From a virus: a DNA stretch of 34,028 nucleotides. A model generated the notes under the pieces. The model was not told where the DNA came from and made no database searches. It saw only the letters and a program-made list of their open reading frames with translations. Shown here in pieces: positions 23,944 to 30,835 of this stretch (positions are counted from its first letter, which is position 1; each line of letters opens with the position of its first letter). The position numbers and the translations under genes are program-made. The stretch spans positions 1 to 34,028 of the IMG/VR virus record IMGVR_UViG_3300045996_001962, one strand, 5' to 3'.

Positions 23944-25892
23944 CGCCCGCCCACCGCATACTCGACCGCGAGCGCCAGGATCTGCATGGGGAAGGGTCCG
24001 TCTCTTGTAATCTCCGGTGCGACCCGGCCCTCGCGGCTCCAGCCGAGCAGCGTGACCCGCCGCGTGCCGCTCTGGACCTGCGGCGGCGTGATATCGACAT
24101 CGTTGAACGGCCGGTCGGTAATGACCTGCCCGTTGACCCTCAGCCCTGCGCTGTCCAGGAACTGGACCTCCGCGCGGATCGCGCGCACGGGGCGGCCCAG
24201 CAAGCCGCTGCCAGGCTCTTCCGGCGGCATGGGGCGGATGGTGGGGGTGAACGCCAGTCCCACCGAGACGACGCTGTAAGCCTCATCGGTCGTGAATGTG
24301 CCGTCGCTGGCTACCGTGACCGGCAGCCGCCAGTAGCCATCGGCCCATAGCTCGGCTTCCTGCCCGGCGAGGTGATCAAACCCGCTCCAGGAAGTCGTCG
24401 CTGGATCGGCCGTGGCGTCCTTCTGGCTGTCGAAGATCGCGGCCCGGTCCAGCCACTCCAGCCATACCTTGTCGGTGCCGTTGCCTGTGGCGACAAACAC
24501 CCGGTTGCCGACCGAGCGCACATCCAGGAGCTTGCGGGCTGAGGTGAACTGGCACCAGGCTCGCACCCGCTCGACCTTCTCGGAGGTCATGATGCTGCCG
24601 GTGCCGTCGGCATTGAGCACGATGAGGAAATCTGACTGCGTGCCCCATCCGCCGGCAACCACATCCATCGCCACCGGGTCGGCCGCCAGATGCGGAGAGC
24701 GGATGGTCAGAGGCTGCGCCTGGTATGCCTGCTCGATGTCCGAATAGATGAACTCGCGCACCGCCCCGCCGTCGCGCTGCACGAACAGCGTGGTGGCGTC
24801 GAGTCGAACCGGGCGCACGCGGCGGCTGCCAAATTCGGTCTGGCCGACAAAGGCCACCGTGGTGGGGGTAATGGGCTGGTCGGGACCCGCCGGCAGATAG
24901 CCCTCGCCGCCCTCCGTGTAGACCTCAAGACCGCCCGAGCCTGGAACCAGATTGACAATCGGGTTGCCTTCGCCGGTTGAGATGGGAAGCTCGATCGGAT
25001 CGGCCGCCTCAACGCCGCCGGAGAAGAAATCATAGGGCGCATTGACCCGCGAGCCCCATAGCCGAAACGGCAGGCTGGCCGTGCCGCCGAACCACAAGCG
25101 TCCCTGATAATAGGCGATGGTGCGGAACCAGCCGCGGCTTGCGCTGCCCGCCGGCTGCGTAAATTCTCGACTGTCAACGTCCCCATCGTTGGGGAACTCG
25201 TCGATAATCGTGATGTCGGCCGATTGCGCGCTGTTGACGTCCGTGATTTCGAACCGCGCACCGCGATAGGTCCAGATCTCGCCTATGTTCTCCTCAAGAA
25301 ACACATCATCGTCAGCGCCGCCATCGGAGGTCATAGTGGCAGCACCGACCGTGTGGGTGGACGGCGTAAGCTGCGTGTCCTTGTCTGCGTGGTGCTTGTG
25401 CTGAGGTGCCGTCTCGAAGGCATAGGTGCGGATGAACCACGCCTCATTAGGACCGCGCACGATCTCTCGTGGCGCATGGCTTGGATGCACCACGAAGCAA
25501 ACGTCGTAGAGCGAGACCCAGGCGACATCCGCAAGCTGGGCTGACGTCCACGGCGTCGCCAGCGCCTCGACCATCTCCAGATCGCTCTCGCGGTAGACGT
25601 GCGCCTCAAGATGGGTGAGCGCTATGACGTAGCGCTGGCTAGCGCTGAAGGTGATGTCGAGAAGGCGCACGCCGAGATTGCTGGCGGCCTCTCGCAACTC
25701 GGCGATATGGCGCAGGGCTGGCCGCTGCTGCACCGGCCCCTGTGCCAGCGCGACAACGTTCTCCAGCTTCTCGCAGCCCAGATAGTACACCTCGGTATCG
25801 CGCCGGCCGCGCAGCACGTCAGCCAGCTCGCCCGCGGTGAATGCCGTCTGCGTCAGGACGGTTGTTTGTGTGTCGCCGCGATACCGACCCAT
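23940..25892 (-). CDS. tail nozzle protein (T7 gp12-like), 650 aa
   Basis: The N-terminus has the nozzle signature FTAGELADVLRGRRDTEVYY followed by LENVVALAQGPVQQRPALRH. The rest is an all-beta protein with short repeated strands (VIALTHLEAHVYRES, RGWFRTIAYYQGRLWFGGT, LWGSRVNAPYDFF, VEVYTEGGEGY-like, FIYSDIEQAY), fitting the beta-propeller-like nozzle of T7-type tails. It caps the tail and holds the spikes. Length is close to the usual 600-800. It is coupled to the adaptor upstream by TGATG at 25892. Confidence 0.9.
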   Translation of the reverse strand: MGRYRGDTQTTVLTQTAFTAGELADVLRGRRDTEVYYLGCEKLENVVALAQGPVQQRPALRHIAELREAASNLGVRLLDITFSASQRYVIALTHLEAHVYRESDLEMVEALATPWTSAQLADVAWVSLYDVCFVVHPSHAPREIVRGPNEAWFIRTYAFETAPQHKHHADKDTQLTPSTHTVGAATMTSDGGADDDVFLEENIGEIWTYRGARFEITDVNSAQSADITIIDEFPNDGDVDSREFTQPAGSASRGWFRTIAYYQGRLWFGGTASLPFRLWGSRVNAPYDFFSGGVEAADPIELPISTGEGNPIVNLVPGSGGLEVYTEGGEGYLPAGPDQPITPTTVAFVGQTEFGSRRVRPVRLDATTLFVQRDGGAVREFIYSDIEQAYQAQPLTIRSPHLAADPVAMDVVAGGWGTQSDFLIVLNADGTGSIMTSEKVERVRAWCQFTSARKLLDVRSVGNRVFVATGNGTDKVWLEWLDRAAIFDSQKDATADPATTSWSGFDHLAGQEAELWADGYWRLPVTVASDGTFTTDEAYSVVSVGLAFTPTIRPMPPEEPGSGLLGRPVRAIRAEVQFLDSAGLRVNGQVITDRPFNDVDITPPQVQSGTRRVTLLGWSREGRVAPEITRDGPFPMQILALAVEYAVGGR

Positions 25893-26461
25893 CAGCCGGT
25901 ATGCCAGGCAGTGAGAATGTCGCTGTAGATGACCTGCGGCGTGTCCTGCTGGCTGTCAGCCAGCTTAGCCAGTCTCAGCGTTTCCACATACAGAGTATAG
26001 TATTTCTCGACCATTGCCTCGCTGCCCGTGATCGGGCCAGCAAGGTTGGATGACAACTTGTAGATCAGCGCCTCGGTGAAAAGCGGCGGGAAGTCCTGCT
26101 CGGCCGCCCGGCGGGTGTAAACCAGATAGGGCGTACCCTCATCTGACAGGAGCTTGCGGCCGATGATGCGATAGCCGTCGGAGGTTATGTAACCGTTTGT
26201 GTCGAGCGTGTGACGGGCGCCGACATAGTCGCGCGGCAACTCGTAGCTGTAGGTGTAATCAGGACCGGCCGCGGTCGCGTCGCCGGCCAGGCGCACGCGG
26301 GCCTCGGCGAAGTTCCAGGGATGCAAGGCCAGCATCGCCCGCACGGCGCGCTCATAATTGGAGCGGCACAGGTCGGCTTCGGTCGTGCCGTCCTCGAAGC
26401 TCTGGATCGACCGGGCGCCCAGGTTGTGGAGCGCTGCTGTGCAGATGACGTGGCGATCCAT
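25892..26461 (-). CDS. tail adaptor protein (T7 gp11-like), 189 aa
   Basis: Matches the gp11/tail tubular A family: ALHNLGARSIQSFEDGTTEA, CRSNYERAVRAMLALHPWNFA, then a TYSYELPRDYV motif and a C-terminal helical region ending SDILTAWHTG. This protein forms the dodecameric ring linking portal and nozzle. Starts at ATG 26461 after a UUCG hairpin; the length is typical. Its direct coupling to the nozzle gene is standard for podoviruses. Confidence 0.9.
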   Translation of the reverse strand: MDRHVICTAALHNLGARSIQSFEDGTTEADLCRSNYERAVRAMLALHPWNFAEARVRLAGDATAAGPDYTYSYELPRDYVGARHTLDTNGYITSDGYRIIGRKLLSDEGTPYLVYTRRAAEQDFPPLFTEALIYKLSSNLAGPITGSEAMVEKYYTLYVETLRLAKLADSQQDTPQVIYSDILTAWHTG

Positions 26462-26484
26462 GGGCTACTCGGCGCGAGAGAGGT

Positions 26485-26504
26485 GGGCGGGCCGAAGCCC
26501 GCCC
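26485..26504 (-). terminator. perfect 8-bp stem with TTCG loop between decoration-like and adaptor genes
   Basis: Read leftward, eight perfect GC pairs close a TTCG tetraloop, one of the most stable RNA hairpins. No U-tract follows, so it is more likely a 3'-end-stabilising or partial-termination element than a full terminator. It could lower tail-gene expression below capsid-gene expression. Confidence 0.5.
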
Positions 26505-26514
26505 TGTTAGGCAA

Positions 26515-26805
26515 TCAGTCCGTGTCAGAGCCAAGGATCGACACCGCGTCGTTGAGATCGACCACCGTGCCGTTATTGGCGCTCACCACCATGATGCCGG
26601 CTGCGGTTGGCAGCTTCGAGACGCCGACCGCTGCCACCGTCTTGACGAAGACGATGTCACCGACGCGTAGCATGTTGATGGCATCGCCGGTGAAGTAGGA
26701 AGCACTGTCAACGACCGCGAGAGCGTCGGTCGTCTGATACTCCCACATCTGGTTGTTCTGCCCCAGCTGGGCGATCTTGCTGAGATTTGCTGCGAGGTAG
26801 GCCAT
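26515..26805 (-). CDS. small virion-type protein next to the capsid gene, 96 aa
   Basis: Begins MAYLAANLSKIAQLGQNNQM and continues WEYQTTDALAVVDSASYFTG, then LRVGDIVFVKT and VVSANNGTVVDLNDA. I recognise this as a short beta-protein often encoded beside podovirus and BPP-1-like capsid genes ('W-x-Y-x-T-x-D-x-x-x-x-V-D-x-x-x-Y-F'). A decoration or head-stabilising role is plausible but unproven. I choose ATG 26805 with GGAG upstream; the longer frame to 26943 would overlap the neighbouring gene by more than 120 bp. Confidence 0.75.
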   Translation of the reverse strand: MAYLAANLSKIAQLGQNNQMWEYQTTDALAVVDSASYFTGDAINMLRVGDIVFVKTVAAVGVSKLPTAAGIMVVSANNGTVVDLNDAVSILGSDTD

Positions 26806-26818
26806 TAGCCTGCTCCAC

Positions 26819-27103
26819 TTAAGCCGCCTTGCGCGGCGGTTTGAGATCGTACGTGACCGGCCATTCCCAGCCGGCCGGGGGTTCAAGAGCGGGGTACCCC
26901 TCAAGGTCGAGCTTCCGAACGTAGACGTCCACCCACCCGTCACGACAGATCAGCCGGCCGAACTCTCCAGCCTTCACCAGATTTGGTTTCCAGTTCAAAA
27001 TATTAAGCGCTTCGGCCAGTGTGTAGTCGTCGCGCTCGACATACCATGAACCGTCGACCACATGACGTGCAGACTTGACTTCGTAGATCGGTCGCTTTTT
27101 CAA
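26819..27103 (-). CDS. hypothetical protein between capsid and decoration-like genes, 94 aa
   Basis: The only usable start is TTG 27103 (Lys-Lys-Arg follows), with GGAG about 9 bases upstream; an in-frame stop lies just before it. The product is mixed alpha/beta with many aromatic residues (DGSWYVERDDYTLAEALNIL, GWVDVYVRKLDLEGYPAL, PPAGWEWPVTYD) and no recognised domain. It fills the 14-bp-spaced slot right behind the capsid gene, so it should be co-expressed at high level. The rare start may tune its amount. Confidence 0.6.
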   Translation of the reverse strand: MKKRPIYEVKSARHVVDGSWYVERDDYTLAEALNILNWKPNLVKAGEFGRLICRDGWVDVYVRKLDLEGYPALEPPAGWEWPVTYDLKPPRKAA

Positions 27104-27117
27104 GAGGAACTACTCCG

Positions 27118-27966
27118 TTATGTCGGCAGTGCGTCGGTCTCGACGAGCGTGATCTTCTCCACGCCGTTGTCATCCAACAATGCCGCGCCCATGCTCATCT
27201 TGCTCTTGATGAACCAAGCATCGCGCTCGATCACCCAGCCGATTTCCGACGTGACATCCTTATTGATGCCATGGACAACGGCCCCCTTGTGGTAGAGGAA
27301 CCCGGTCCTGGTGGCGGTGGCGAGCGGCAGATCGTTGTGCTCGACCCAGGTGACGCCTAGCCAGCGCTTGCCCTGCATCAGGTCGGTGCCCTGACGGTAA
27401 GGAAGGTCGAGACCCACCCAGTCGGCATTGGCGAACTCAGGCACGGTGAGCAGCCAGGCGCTCATCTGCGGGCTGATAGCGCCCCAGAGGTTGCCGTCCT
27501 GCGGCACAAACCGGCCCTTGAGCTGGGTCACCGCCGTAATGAGCGAGTTACGGAAGGTGGCCGCAGACGTGGTGACGAGCGCCGTGTCGTTAGAGGCAGC
27601 GGCGAGCGCGGCAATAATGATGTCGTCGGTCTTGCGCCCGAGCGCGTAAGCCGCGGCATTGGTCAGAACCTGCCGCTCGTCGATGTTGGTCTTGAGTAGG
27701 TCGAGGTCGTCGGCATACTCTGCCGCGAAGTAGTCGGTCGGGGTGACGGTGACCGGGGTGTGTGGGATTTCCATGGTCGGCACCATCGCGTGCCTACCCT
27801 TGGTCGCAGCCTCGCCGGTGCCCGTCTTGGTGAACGTGGCATCCTTGGCGTTGACGATCATGCGGCTGCGGACGGTTCCCCTTAGGAGCGAAGCCTTCTG
27901 CTGATAGGCTTCGTGAACCTCCGCGTCATACTGTTTGGCGAAGGCATTTTCGATTGAGAAGGACAT
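27118..27966 (-). CDS. major capsid protein (HK97-like fold expected), 282 aa
   Basis: Recognised by the podovirus coat pattern: YDAEVHEAYQQKASLLRGTV, then FTKTGTGEAATKGRHAMVP, MEIPHTPVTVTPTDYFAAEY and DDLDLLKTNIDERQVLTNAA, followed by RKTDDIIIAALAAAS. The C-terminal part has GVTWVEHNDLP and WVIERDAWFIKSKMSMGAAL. The short length fits capsid proteins of this group. It follows the scaffold and a promoter element, and its 156-bp upstream gap contains three hairpins. Starts at ATG 27966 with no visible Shine-Dalgarno sequence; a hairpin sits two bases upstream. Confidence 0.9.
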   Translation of the reverse strand: MSFSIENAFAKQYDAEVHEAYQQKASLLRGTVRSRMIVNAKDATFTKTGTGEAATKGRHAMVPTMEIPHTPVTVTPTDYFAAEYADDLDLLKTNIDERQVLTNAAAYALGRKTDDIIIAALAAASNDTALVTTSAATFRNSLITAVTQLKGRFVPQDGNLWGAISPQMSAWLLTVPEFANADWVGLDLPYRQGTDLMQGKRWLGVTWVEHNDLPLATATRTGFLYHKGAVVHGINKDVTSEIGWVIERDAWFIKSKMSMGAALLDDNGVEKITLVETDALPT

Positions 27967-27968
27967 GC

Positions 27969-28101
27969 GGATTGCCCGTTGCTAGTGGGCATCCGGGACG
28001 GGTCTCCGCACGGCGGGCCGCGCTGCGCTTGATCTGGCCGGGGTTAGCCGGGTCTCGTCACAAACCAGCAGGATGCTGGTCTAGCCTCTATGGTTGAGAG
28101 G
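27969..28101 (-). promoter_or_regulatory. structured 5' leader of the capsid message
   Basis: In order of transcription: CCTCT/AGAGG stem (28085-28101) immediately after the promoter element; ACCAGC/GCTGGT stem (28064-28080) followed by TTTGTG; and a bulged 8-bp stem (27969-27994) ending just before the capsid ATG. They could protect, process or regulate the message, as the RNase III sites do in T7. Calls are by inspection only. Confidence 0.5.
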
Positions 28102-28102
28102 G

Positions 28103-28118
28103 GCGCGCCGTCAGTGGC
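28103..28118 (-). promoter_or_regulatory. repeated late-promoter element, copy 2 (capsid unit)
   Basis: GCGCGCCGTCAGTGGC, identical over 16 bp to copies at 29735-29750 and 16805-16820. Located 5 bp past the scaffold stop and 137 bp upstream of the capsid start, in the leftward orientation. Confidence 0.7.
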
Positions 28119-28122
28119 AGAG

Positions 28123-29022
28123 CTAAAGCTGATCGCCATAGAGGCGCTTGTAGCCCTCGGTCACCTTCTGCTGCAGCCGCGGGTCCTTGGTGTAGTTCGG
28201 ATCGCGGATGATGGCACGCAGGTCCGCCTCGGTTAGCTGAGGCTCAACCCGGCTATTGCCGCCCGGCGATGCACGCTCGCCAACCCCGCCTAGAATGCGC
28301 TCCAGCGCCGTCAGCGCCTGCGGGCTGTGGATCTCGCGGAACAGCGCGTTGACCTCGGCCTCGGCCTGCATCTGCGCCTGCGGGTCGTTGCCCGCCGCAC
28401 GCTTGGCGACGGTGCGGCCCATGTTGACGATGGCCAGCGCTCGTTCCTGCGCCTTGGGGCCAAGCTCAGCTAGCCGCTGCTCGGGCGTCTTGGCCTCGGG
28501 CAGCAGCTCCAGCCCCATCTTGAGCACGTCGGCAAACAGCTCGGGCGACCAGCGGTCGGCCTTGGCCTTCTCCTGAAGACCGACCAGCAAGGGATGCTCC
28601 GGATCTAGCTCCATCCCTTCCGGGACGATGCCAGGCGGGATCTCGTACTTCTCGACCGCCGGTCTAACCTCATCGAGAAACTTCTGCTTCAGCGGCTCCA
28701 GAAACTCCGGGTCCTCCGTCAACTTGGCCCGCTCTTCAGCCAGCCAAGAGCCGCGGATCTCCTCCTCATAGGTCTCGGCGAGCTGGCGCTTGGCAGCCGG
28801 GCTGAGATCGCCGACACGCTTGCCAATCAGCGCCCGAGCCCCGTCGTAGGCACGGAAGACCTCTTCCACCTTGGGGGCGCCCTTCTCGGCGTCCCAGAAG
28901 CGGTCTTCCGTTACCCACTCAGGTCGGGCCGGCGGGGGAGACGCGGGGGAGCCGGGAGCCTCCCCGCCGGTTTCGGAAGGCGGTGCGCTGCCGTTAGTGC
29001 CCGCTGCTGCCTCGGTAGTCAT
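28123..29022 (-). CDS. capsid assembly scaffolding protein, 299 aa
   Basis: Has the usual scaffold build. A low-complexity acidic/Pro N-terminus (residues 1-35) precedes PEWVTEDRFWDAEKGAPKVE, which is the 'P-x-F/W-x-x-x-x-x-D...' start of many podovirus scaffolds. A long charged helical middle and a basic C-terminal region (DPNYTKDPRLQQKVTEGYKR) follow; the latter typically binds the coat. It lies directly upstream of the capsid gene and is coupled to the 147-residue gene by ATGA. It should be lost from or degraded in mature heads. Confidence 0.85.
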   Translation of the reverse strand: MTTEAAAGTNGSAPPSETGGEAPGSPASPPPARPEWVTEDRFWDAEKGAPKVEEVFRAYDGARALIGKRVGDLSPAAKRQLAETYEEEIRGSWLAEERAKLTEDPEFLEPLKQKFLDEVRPAVEKYEIPPGIVPEGMELDPEHPLLVGLQEKAKADRWSPELFADVLKMGLELLPEAKTPEQRLAELGPKAQERALAIVNMGRTVAKRAAGNDPQAQMQAEAEVNALFREIHSPQALTALERILGGVGERASPGGNSRVEPQLTEADLRAIIRDPNYTKDPRLQQKVTEGYKRLYGDQL

Positions 29023-29462
29023 GTGCTCTTCTTGGCCTTGCTGCTGTCGGCGGCAGGCTTGGCTTCCTTCTCCTTGCTCGGCCGGAAGAGCGCGCGCTCT
29101 TCCTCGGTCTCGGCCTTGATGGTGGCGCGCTCCTGCTCCTTGGTCGGCAAGTCGCCACGATCACGCGCCATCTCGACGAACTTCTTCTCCTGCTCCTGGT
29201 CGTCGACCTCCTCGGTCTTCACGCCGGACTTCAGGCCCTCATCCTGCGGAATGACCTTGGAACCGTCGATCGCCACGAAATCACCGGGCCGAATGAGCCG
29301 ATTGCCTTCCTTGGCCGTCTTCAGCCAGCCGCACTTGCTGCGCTCCTCGGGGTCGAGGTCGGGCTCCAGATCATCAGGCACACCGCTCGTCATGTGGGCG
29401 AAATCGCCGGCATCCATCCAGCGGATGACCTCCGTGCCACCCACCGTCATCTTCACGCCCAT
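29019..29462 (-). CDS. hypothetical structural-module protein, 147 aa
   Basis: ATG 29462 lies in TGATG with the upstream stop; a GTG one codon earlier is the alternative. The N-terminal ~80 residues look like a small beta domain (MTVGGTEVIRWMDAGDFAHM, IRPGDFVAIDG). The C-terminal ~65 residues are a disordered Lys/Glu tail (EEERALFRPSKEKEAKPAAD). It sits between the Bbp19-like gene and the scaffold, so it probably belongs to head assembly. Family not recognised. Confidence 0.65.
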   Translation of the reverse strand: MGVKMTVGGTEVIRWMDAGDFAHMTSGVPDDLEPDLDPEERSKCGWLKTAKEGNRLIRPGDFVAIDGSKVIPQDEGLKSGVKTEEVDDQEQEKKFVEMARDRGDLPTKEQERATIKAETEEERALFRPSKEKEAKPAADSSKAKKST

Positions 29463-29710
29463 CACTCAACCCTCTCTTGCAGTCGGGAATGGATGTACCA
29501 GTAGATGTGCCGCCGGCCTTCGTGCTCGCGCAGGTCCGCGTCCGAACAGCCGGGCGACAGACGACGGCCGACCGTTTGCGCATAGAGGTCCGCCAACACC
29601 TTGGCGCCATCAGGTGTGCCAAAGGCCCGCCGATACTGCCTTGGCAGCTCGGGAACCTCGGGCTCAGCACCCGTCATTGCTTCAAGCGCGGACCAGCCTT
29701 CCGTCGTCAT
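29462..29710 (-). CDS. Bbp19-like phage protein, 82 aa
   Basis: The centre, YRRAFGTPDGAKVLADLYAQ, followed by REHEGRRHIYWYI, matches the Bbp19-like domain first named from Bordetella phage BPP-1 ('F-x-T-P-x-G-x-x-V-L-x-D-L', then 'E-G-R-R'). The length is typical. Such genes sit near portal and scaffold genes in short-tailed and related phages; the molecular role is unclear. It starts 25 bp after a promoter element and lacks a Shine-Dalgarno sequence, but shares the CCCCGCATG start context with the tailspike gene at 16779. Confidence 0.8.
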   Translation of the reverse strand: MTTEGWSALEAMTGAEPEVPELPRQYRRAFGTPDGAKVLADLYAQTVGRRLSPGCSDADLREHEGRRHIYWYIHSRLQERVE

Positions 29711-29733
29711 GCGGGGGTAGATGGCGGAGGCGA

Positions 29734-29753
29734 CGCGCGCCGTCAGTGGCTAG
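29734..29753 (-). promoter_or_regulatory. repeated late-promoter element, copy 1
   Basis: CGCGCGCCGTCAGTGGCTAG; its CTA (29750-29752) is the stop codon of the upstream protease gene. Identical over 20 bp to the copy at 16804-16823. The next leftward start is at 29710. Confidence 0.7.
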
Positions 29754-30220
29754 CGGAACTTCGCTTTCAGCCGCCGCACATCGTCTTTGCCCCACTCAGG
29801 GCGATACTCATCCTCGCCGATGCGCTTCAGCTCATGATGCATGATCGTGTCGGCGGGATCGTCCTCATGCTTGGGATGGGCGAGCCGCATCGAATGTCCA
29901 AGCTCGTGCATCGCCAGCGTTAGGCGGTAATCATCGTCACGGTCCATCCTCGTATCTGCGAGCACAATCCATGCCCGTTGCCCACGCCACCAGCAGCGGC
30001 CGCCGATGTCGGGGCCAAGATCGGCCGATGAATACCACTCGACGTTGGCCGGCCCGTCTTTCCAGGTGAGATCGACCAAGCGCAGATCGCGCGTGCGCGC
30101 CACGGCCTGGATCACGATGTCGTTCCACTCATTCCGCAGCTGGAAGGGCTGGCACAGCGCCGCATAGAGCTTCTTGCTGCCAGTGAATTTGTCGGGCCAC
30201 GCAACCGTTAGGAGTTTCAT
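29750..30220 (-). CDS. metzincin-like zinc metalloprotease, 156 aa
   Basis: Residues 105-115 are HELGHSMRLAH, the metzincin zinc motif HExxHxxxxxH; the usual Gly between the second and third His is replaced by Arg. Residues 126-130 (IMHHE) provide the expected Met-turn. The length is that of a bare matrixin-type catalytic domain. No signal peptide is visible, so it acts in the cytoplasm or inside the particle, or is released at lysis. ATG 30220 has AGGAG 7 bases upstream. The stop codon is shared with promoter element copy 1. Possible roles are head-protein maturation, scaffold removal or a host-directed protease; none is shown. Confidence 0.75.
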   Translation of the reverse strand: MKLLTVAWPDKFTGSKKLYAALCQPFQLRNEWNDIVIQAVARTRDLRLVDLTWKDGPANVEWYSSADLGPDIGGRCWWRGQRAWIVLADTRMDRDDDYRLTLAMHELGHSMRLAHPKHEDDPADTIMHHELKRIGEDEYRPEWGKDDVRRLKAKFR

Positions 30221-30295
30221 GGTTGACTCCTGGACACCTCAGAGGCTACCGGCATCTTGCTCCTCCATGGAGCTTGTATCTGAGAGACGTCCAAT

Positions 30296-30328
30296 GAGGG
30301 GGCGCGGGCAAGTCGCCCCCTCTTTTTT
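30296..30328 (+). terminator. rightward rho-independent terminator
   Basis: A perfect 9-bp stem (arms 30296-30304 and 30314-30322) with a 9-base loop is followed by six T on the plus strand. No rightward gene precedes it, so it either ends antisense transcription from the head genes or belongs to an unrecognised small RNA. Confidence 0.75.
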
Positions 30329-30390
30329 GCTAGTGGGTCAGTTTGAATTTCCCTGAATATCTTCCTGGATAGCGCGGCGGCACCTACCCA

Positions 30391-30434
30391 CAAAACACCG
30401 AGGCTCCGGATGATGACCCCGAAGCCTCTGGTGT
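30391..30434 (-). terminator. leftward terminator-like hairpin
   Basis: A long stem with small bulges: ACACC/GGTGT outside, GAGGCT/AGCCTC in the middle, CGG/CCG inside (arms 30395-30409 and 30419-30434). It is followed on the minus strand by a TTTT run. Likely intrinsic terminator for the upstream membrane-gene unit or a back-up to the one at 30782. Confidence 0.55.
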
Positions 30435-30613
30435 AGTCGCCGGTCCCGCACCGAACGGGCCAGTGGCTTTGATCTGCTCGAACCCACGACCTGCCGGATG
30501 GGCGGAGGTGGGACATGAGATTAGAGTAGTCCCAACAGTCTCTGCGACCCTGCTTCGCTGCACGTGACCCGGTCGGCCAACCTAGACGGCAACGCAGCAG
30601 GTGGCGGAGACGG

Positions 30614-30650
30614 GGAAGGCGGTCATGGGGCAACCCGTGGCCGCTTTTCC
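30614..30650. other. GCAA-tetraloop hairpin
   Basis: Arms 30614-30628 and 30634-30650 pair with a few mismatches around a GCAA loop when read on the plus strand; TTTTCC overlaps the 3' arm. Could be a weak rightward terminator or part of a structured RNA. The GNRA-type loop is on the plus strand. Confidence 0.35.
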
Positions 30651-30781
30651 ATGTGTCATTTAGTGCCCTATCAACAAAATGGCAACACACTGGGTGGTAA
30701 GCGCAGCCATTGGCGGACATCCTTCAGACTCTTGCCTTGCTTTCCAAGTTGGGGGCAGGCAAGCTCGCTCGTCCGCCTATC

Positions 30782-30835
30782 CCAAAAACCGCAGTTCGAG
30801 CGTCTAGGCCGGCTCTGGAGAGCCGGCCGAACTGC
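30782..30835 (-). terminator. strong leftward terminator after the membrane-protein cluster
   Basis: An inner 9-bp perfect stem (30807-30815 with 30820-30828) is extended by an outer 7-bp stem (30791-30797 with 30829-30835) across a one-sided 9-base bulge. On the minus strand it is followed by GGTTTTTGG (A-run 30784-30788). It would end the transcript that covers 30912-34028. Confidence 0.7.

Noticed and set aside
30440-30545. Possible tRNA on the minus strand
   Set aside because: GGTCGTGGGTTCGAGC looks like a variable loop plus T-arm, but the 3' half of the T-stem and the acceptor stem do not pair and no anticodon arm is convincing.
30217-30720. Leftward open frame of 167 codons in the gap upstream of the metzincin
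   Set aside because: It crosses two hairpins with U-tracts, has no domain and overlaps the start of the protease gene with its well-placed AGGAG.
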